Below are positions 61,098-64,000 of a stretch of 64,000 bases of DNA, piece by piece. This stretch comes from an uncultured Acetatifactor sp. (lineage in GTDB: Bacteria > Bacillota > Clostridia > Lachnospirales > Lachnospiraceae), in contig CAJUQT010000018.1 in NCBI GenBank assembly GCA_910588225.1, positions 1 through 64,000 of the forward strand, read 5' to 3'. Position 1 is the stretch's first letter. Each line of letters opens with the position of its first letter. The position numbers and the translations under genes are program-made. The notes under the pieces are model-generated. The model did no database searches and was not told the origin of the DNA. It worked only from the letters and a program-made list of their open reading frames with translations.

Positions 61098-61952
61098 ATG
61101 TCTATTATCTTAGATCATGTCAGCTATGTATATGGGGAAGGTACACCACTGGAAGTGAGAGCTCTGGATGATGTGAGCCTTCAGATTCCCGACGGACAGT
61201 TTGTGGGAATCATTGGGCATACGGGCTCCGGGAAATCCACACTGGTTCAGCATATGAACGGCTTGCTGCAGGCGACTTCCGGCCGCATCTATTTTAATGG
61301 TCAGGATATATATGACAGGGATTACAAGCTGAAAAATCTGCGCAGCAAAGTGGGGCTGGTATTTCAGTATCCCGAGCATCAGCTGTTTGAGATAGATGTA
61401 TTCAGCGATGTGTGTTTTGGACCGAAGAATCTGGGTCTGGAAAAAAAGGAAGCGGAGCTCAGAGCATTTGCGGCACTGCGCAGCGTGGGGCTTTCGGAAG
61501 AGCTGTATTATCAGTCCCCTTTTGAGATTTCAGGCGGCCAGAAGAGAAGGGTTGCCATTGCCGGTGTGCTGGCGATGGAGCCTGAGATCCTGATTCTGGA
61601 TGAACCCACCGCGGGACTGGATCCGAAAGGACGAAAGGAAATTCTGGACCAGATCAGGAAGCTTCAGACGGATACGGGAATGACTATTTTGCTGGTATCC
61701 CACAGTATGGAAGATGTGGCGGAATATGTGGACAGGATCATTGTTATGAATAAGGGAAAAGTCATGTATGATGATGTGCCGAAAAAAGTTTTTGCATGCT
61801 ATAGGGAACTGGAAGCGGTGGGACTGGCCGCACCGCAGGTGACATATATTCTCCATGAGCTGAAGGAGAGGGGATTTCAGGTGAATACAGAAGCGACTAC
61901 TATCAGAGAAGCTGCTGAAACCATATGCGAAGCAATTATGATGGAAGAATGA
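61098..61952 (+). CDS. ecfA2: energy-coupling factor transporter ATPase A2
   Basis: Second ECF ATPase, 284 residues. Walker A GHTGSGKST, Q-loop VFQYPEHQLFE (the A2 form), signature ISGGQKRR and Walker B ILDEPTAGLD. GGGAGGTAGAT precedes the ATG. Forms a heterodimer with EcfA1. Confidence 0.96.
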   Translation: MSIILDHVSYVYGEGTPLEVRALDDVSLQIPDGQFVGIIGHTGSGKSTLVQHMNGLLQATSGRIYFNGQDIYDRDYKLKNLRSKVGLVFQYPEHQLFEIDVFSDVCFGPKNLGLEKKEAELRAFAALRSVGLSEELYYQSPFEISGGQKRRVAIAGVLAMEPEILILDEPTAGLDPKGRKEILDQIRKLQTDTGMTILLVSHSMEDVAEYVDRIIVMNKGKVMYDDVPKKVFACYRELEAVGLAAPQVTYILHELKERGFQVNTEATTIREAAETICEAIMMEE

Positions 61953-61966
61953 TAACAGGGGGCAAT

Positions 61967-62785
61967 ATGCTGAGAGACATTACATTGGGACAATATTATC
62001 AGACGGAATCGATAATCCATAAGCTTGACCCCAGAGTGAAGCTGGGAGGGACGCTGCTGTATATCATTTCACTTTTTCTATTTGGCTCTTATCTGGGGTA
62101 TGTGATTGCCGCAGCGTTTCTGGGGATTGTGATTCGCCTTTCCCATGTGCCTTTTAAATTTATGGTAAAGGGAATGAGGGCAATCTTCTTTCTGCTGTTG
62201 ATTACGGTGGGATTCAATCTGTTTCTGACACCGGGCAGGGAGCTGGTGTCCTTCTGGAAACTGACCATCACTGCGGAGGGAGTCAGGATGGCGGTGACTA
62301 TGGCAGTGCGGCTGACACTGTTGATTATCGGCTCTTCTGTCATGACTTTGACCACGACACCCAATAATCTGACGGATGGCATGGAGAAAATGATGAAGCC
62401 GCTGAAAGTATTTCGTGTGCCTGTCCATGAGGTGGCCATGATTATGTCCATTGCGCTTCGGTTTATCCCGATTTTGATGGAGGAGACGGATAAAATTATG
62501 AAGGCGCAGATTGCCAGGGGAGCTGATTTTGACAGCGGGAATGTGGTTCAGCGTGCAAAAGCGCTGGTGCCGCTGTTGGTGCCGCTGTTTATCTCCGCAT
62601 TCCGCAGGGCCAATGATCTGGCCATGGCTATGGAGGCCAGATGCTATCGGGGCGGAGAAGGAAGAACGAAAATGAAACCGTTGATATATGGAAAAAGAGA
62701 CAGAGTGGCATACCTGTGCATTTGCCTTTATCTGGTTTCGGGCATCGTGTTGAGCAGGCTGATTGGAATGGCGACAGGGTATTGA
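61967..62785 (+). CDS. ecfT: energy-coupling factor transporter transmembrane protein EcfT
   Basis: The 272-residue scaffold has about five to six membrane helices and the two coupling motifs that touch the ATPases: Q-I-A-R-G-A (near residue 185) and M-E-A-R-C-Y (near residue 227). The start at 61967 follows CAGGGGGCAAT; ATG 61949, overlapping the ecfA2 stop, is possible. The ecfA1-A2-T then truA order after rplQ is standard in Firmicutes. No S component is in view. Confidence 0.95.
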   Translation: MLRDITLGQYYQTESIIHKLDPRVKLGGTLLYIISLFLFGSYLGYVIAAAFLGIVIRLSHVPFKFMVKGMRAIFFLLLITVGFNLFLTPGRELVSFWKLTITAEGVRMAVTMAVRLTLLIIGSSVMTLTTTPNNLTDGMEKMMKPLKVFRVPVHEVAMIMSIALRFIPILMEETDKIMKAQIARGADFDSGNVVQRAKALVPLLVPLFISAFRRANDLAMAMEARCYRGGEGRTKMKPLIYGKRDRVAYLCICLYLVSGIVLSRLIGMATGY

Positions 62786-62939
62786 TTTACTGCAATGAAT
62801 TCCATGTATTGGGCTGTATCACAATGCATGAAAAGGAAAGAAATAAAGGAAATTACTTTGGGAACTATAATTAATGAGAAAATATCGCCTTTTCCGGATA
62901 TGCATCGTCAGAAAGGGAAAAGGCTTATACGGAGACGAT

Positions 62940-63725
62940 ATGGATATTCATACAAATACGGAAATGGAAGCTGTTCCTGCTATGAAGAAACGTATCCGTA
63001 TGACGGTTGCGTATGACGGAACGAATTATCATGGATGGCAGCAACAGAACAATGGAATTACGATTGAGGAAGAGCTGAACAGGAATTTGAGCGAACTTCT
63101 GGAGGAACCGATTCAGGTGATTGGAGGAAGCCGTACGGACGCCGGTGTACATGCCATGGGAAATGTGGCTGTGTTTGACACCCGGAGCCGTATGCCGGCG
63201 CGGAAGATTTCCTACGCACTGAACCAGAAGCTGCCGAAGGATATTCGTGTGCAGAAATCGGAGGAAGTTCCCGCAGACTGGCATCCCAGACATTGCGAGA
63301 GCCGTAAAACATATGAGTACAGAATTTACAGAGCAGAATTCCCCATGCCGGTAAAACGTCTGTATTCCTATTTTACTTACCATGCGCTGGATGTCAGTAG
63401 GATGAGAGAGGCGGCTGCCTATCTGGAAGGAGAGCATGACTTTAAGAGCTTTTGCCAGACCGGAGCGCAGGTGGAGAGTACAATCCGGACAATTTACAGT
63501 CTCTGGGTGGAAGAGCAGGGAACGGATCTGGTGATTCGTGTGTGCGGGAATGGATTCCTGTACAATATGGTGAGGATTATTGCGGGGACGCTGATTGAAG
63601 TGGGACAGGGAAAGCGGGAACCGGAGTCCATGCCGGAGATTCTGGCGGCAAGGAGGCGCAGTGCGGCCGGACCCACCGCACCGGCGCATGGGCTGATGCT
63701 GATCAAGTATGAATGGATGGCGTAA
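62940..63725 (+). CDS. truA: tRNA pseudouridine(38-40) synthase
   Basis: TruA makes pseudouridine at positions 38-40 of the anticodon arm. The catalytic Asp lies in GGSRTDAGVHAMGNV; MTVAYDGTNYHGWQ near the start and ARRRSAAGPTAPAHGL at the end are typical. ATG 62940 with GGAGACGAT before it gives 261 residues; ATG 62982 (MKKRIRMTVA) gives a more usual length but no binding site. Confidence 0.94.
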   Translation: MDIHTNTEMEAVPAMKKRIRMTVAYDGTNYHGWQQQNNGITIEEELNRNLSELLEEPIQVIGGSRTDAGVHAMGNVAVFDTRSRMPARKISYALNQKLPKDIRVQKSEEVPADWHPRHCESRKTYEYRIYRAEFPMPVKRLYSYFTYHALDVSRMREAAAYLEGEHDFKSFCQTGAQVESTIRTIYSLWVEEQGTDLVIRVCGNGFLYNMVRIIAGTLIEVGQGKREPESMPEILAARRRSAAGPTAPAHGLMLIKYEWMA

Positions 63726-63752
63726 CAGTTCAGTGTCCTGTATGAACTGGTA
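63723..63752 (+). repeat. hairpin of the TAACAGTTCAG type at truA stop
   Basis: TAACAGTTCA (63723-63732) pairs with TGAACTGGTA (63743-63752) with one mismatch. It shares its sequence with the hairpin at 21101-21130 and begins at the truA stop codon. It may weakly terminate or stabilise the message. Confidence 0.6.
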
Positions 63753-63792
63753 TGGATGGCTTGATTTTTCCGAATTTTTCCGGAAAAAGTCA

Positions 63793-63821
63793 TTGACATA
63801 CAAGAACCCCTATAGTAGAAT
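63793..63821 (+). promoter_or_regulatory. promoter of the next operon
   Basis: TTGACA (63793-63798), 17-base spacer, TAGAAT (63816-63821). By conserved order the next genes are expected to be rplM-rpsI, outside the window; that is inference. Confidence 0.75.
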
Positions 63822-64000
63822 ATATAAGTGTGACAAAGTTTCGAAATGCCCTGCCAAAGCCCCGGCGGAGCATTTGAAATAGAGAAAAGTGTTTCGGGGA
63901 AAGCATGGAAAGCAGCCGGACATCTGCAGAACATGATGGAGACGGAACCGGAGGGAGTCTGCTGAAACTGACTCAAGGAAAATGCAATACGGAGGGAACA
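63822..64000 (+). other. leader of the next operon, cut by window end
   Basis: About 170 transcribed bases without a gene, ending in ACGGAGGGAACA, which looks like a ribosome binding site just before the window end. Leaders before rplM often carry an L13-binding element; I cannot confirm one here. Confidence 0.4.

Noticed and set aside
1..64000. CRISPR arrays, rRNA and tRNA genes
   Set aside because: No regularly spaced repeats and no recognisable rRNA or tRNA sequence were seen on reading through the window; a dedicated tRNA scan was not possible.

Overview
The window reads as chromosome of a low-to-mid GC anaerobic Firmicute, most likely a gut-type Lachnospiraceae (Clostridia). The reasons are the gene order of the ribosomal block (S10-spc-alpha, then the ECF transporter and truA), the FabK-based fatty acid operon with a fused accDA gene, strong AGGAGG-type ribosome binding sites, and a wealth of MATE, ABC and MerR/MarR genes. 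No genus is claimed. No rRNA, tRNA or CRISPR array was recognised.

Bases 1-25,800 are accessory. They open with an oriT-like set of inverted repeats and a MobA/MobL relaxase, probably the edge of a mobilizable element. Next is a coherent tannin/gallate cluster: UbiD-type gallate decarboxylase, UbiX flavin prenyltransferase, LpdD-like accessory protein, LysR regulator, a GPH-type transporter broken by two compensating frameshifts, and a tannase. Then come a heterodimeric ABC exporter; two paralogous MATE plus cytidylate-kinase-like cassettes with attenuator-like leaders, both damaged; a heavy-metal-domain protein and a frameshifted alpha/beta hydrolase; a methionyl-tRNA-synthetase-like protein with a degenerate KMSKS loop; a damaged MscS-like channel gene; and a MerR regulator. 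A transposase remnant separates the MerR gene from an ABC pair whose promoter has the 19-bp spacer typical of MerR control. Disrupted genes are concentrated between 5.5 and 22 kb.

Bases 25,880-35,970 are a fatty acid synthesis operon: acpP, fabK, fabD, fabG, fabF, fabZ, accDA and fabH, followed by a MarR (FabT-like) regulator and an overlapping cardiolipin synthase gene. The promoter is followed by three copies of a TTTGAAAATCAAA-type operator. accB and accC are absent from their usual places. Bases 36,000-40,100 hold an ECF sigma factor with a membrane anti-sigma candidate, an acyltransferase and a divergent RlmI-like methyltransferase.

Bases 40,200-57,440 are the S10-spc-alpha ribosomal protein superoperon through secY, adk, map, a KOW protein, infA, rpmJ, rpoA and rplQ. 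All genes are intact, with structured leaders and several internal hairpins. After a strong terminator come a third MATE gene, a convergent M15 peptidase gene, the ecfA1-ecfA2-ecfT module, truA, and a promoter plus leader for the next operon, which lies outside the window.
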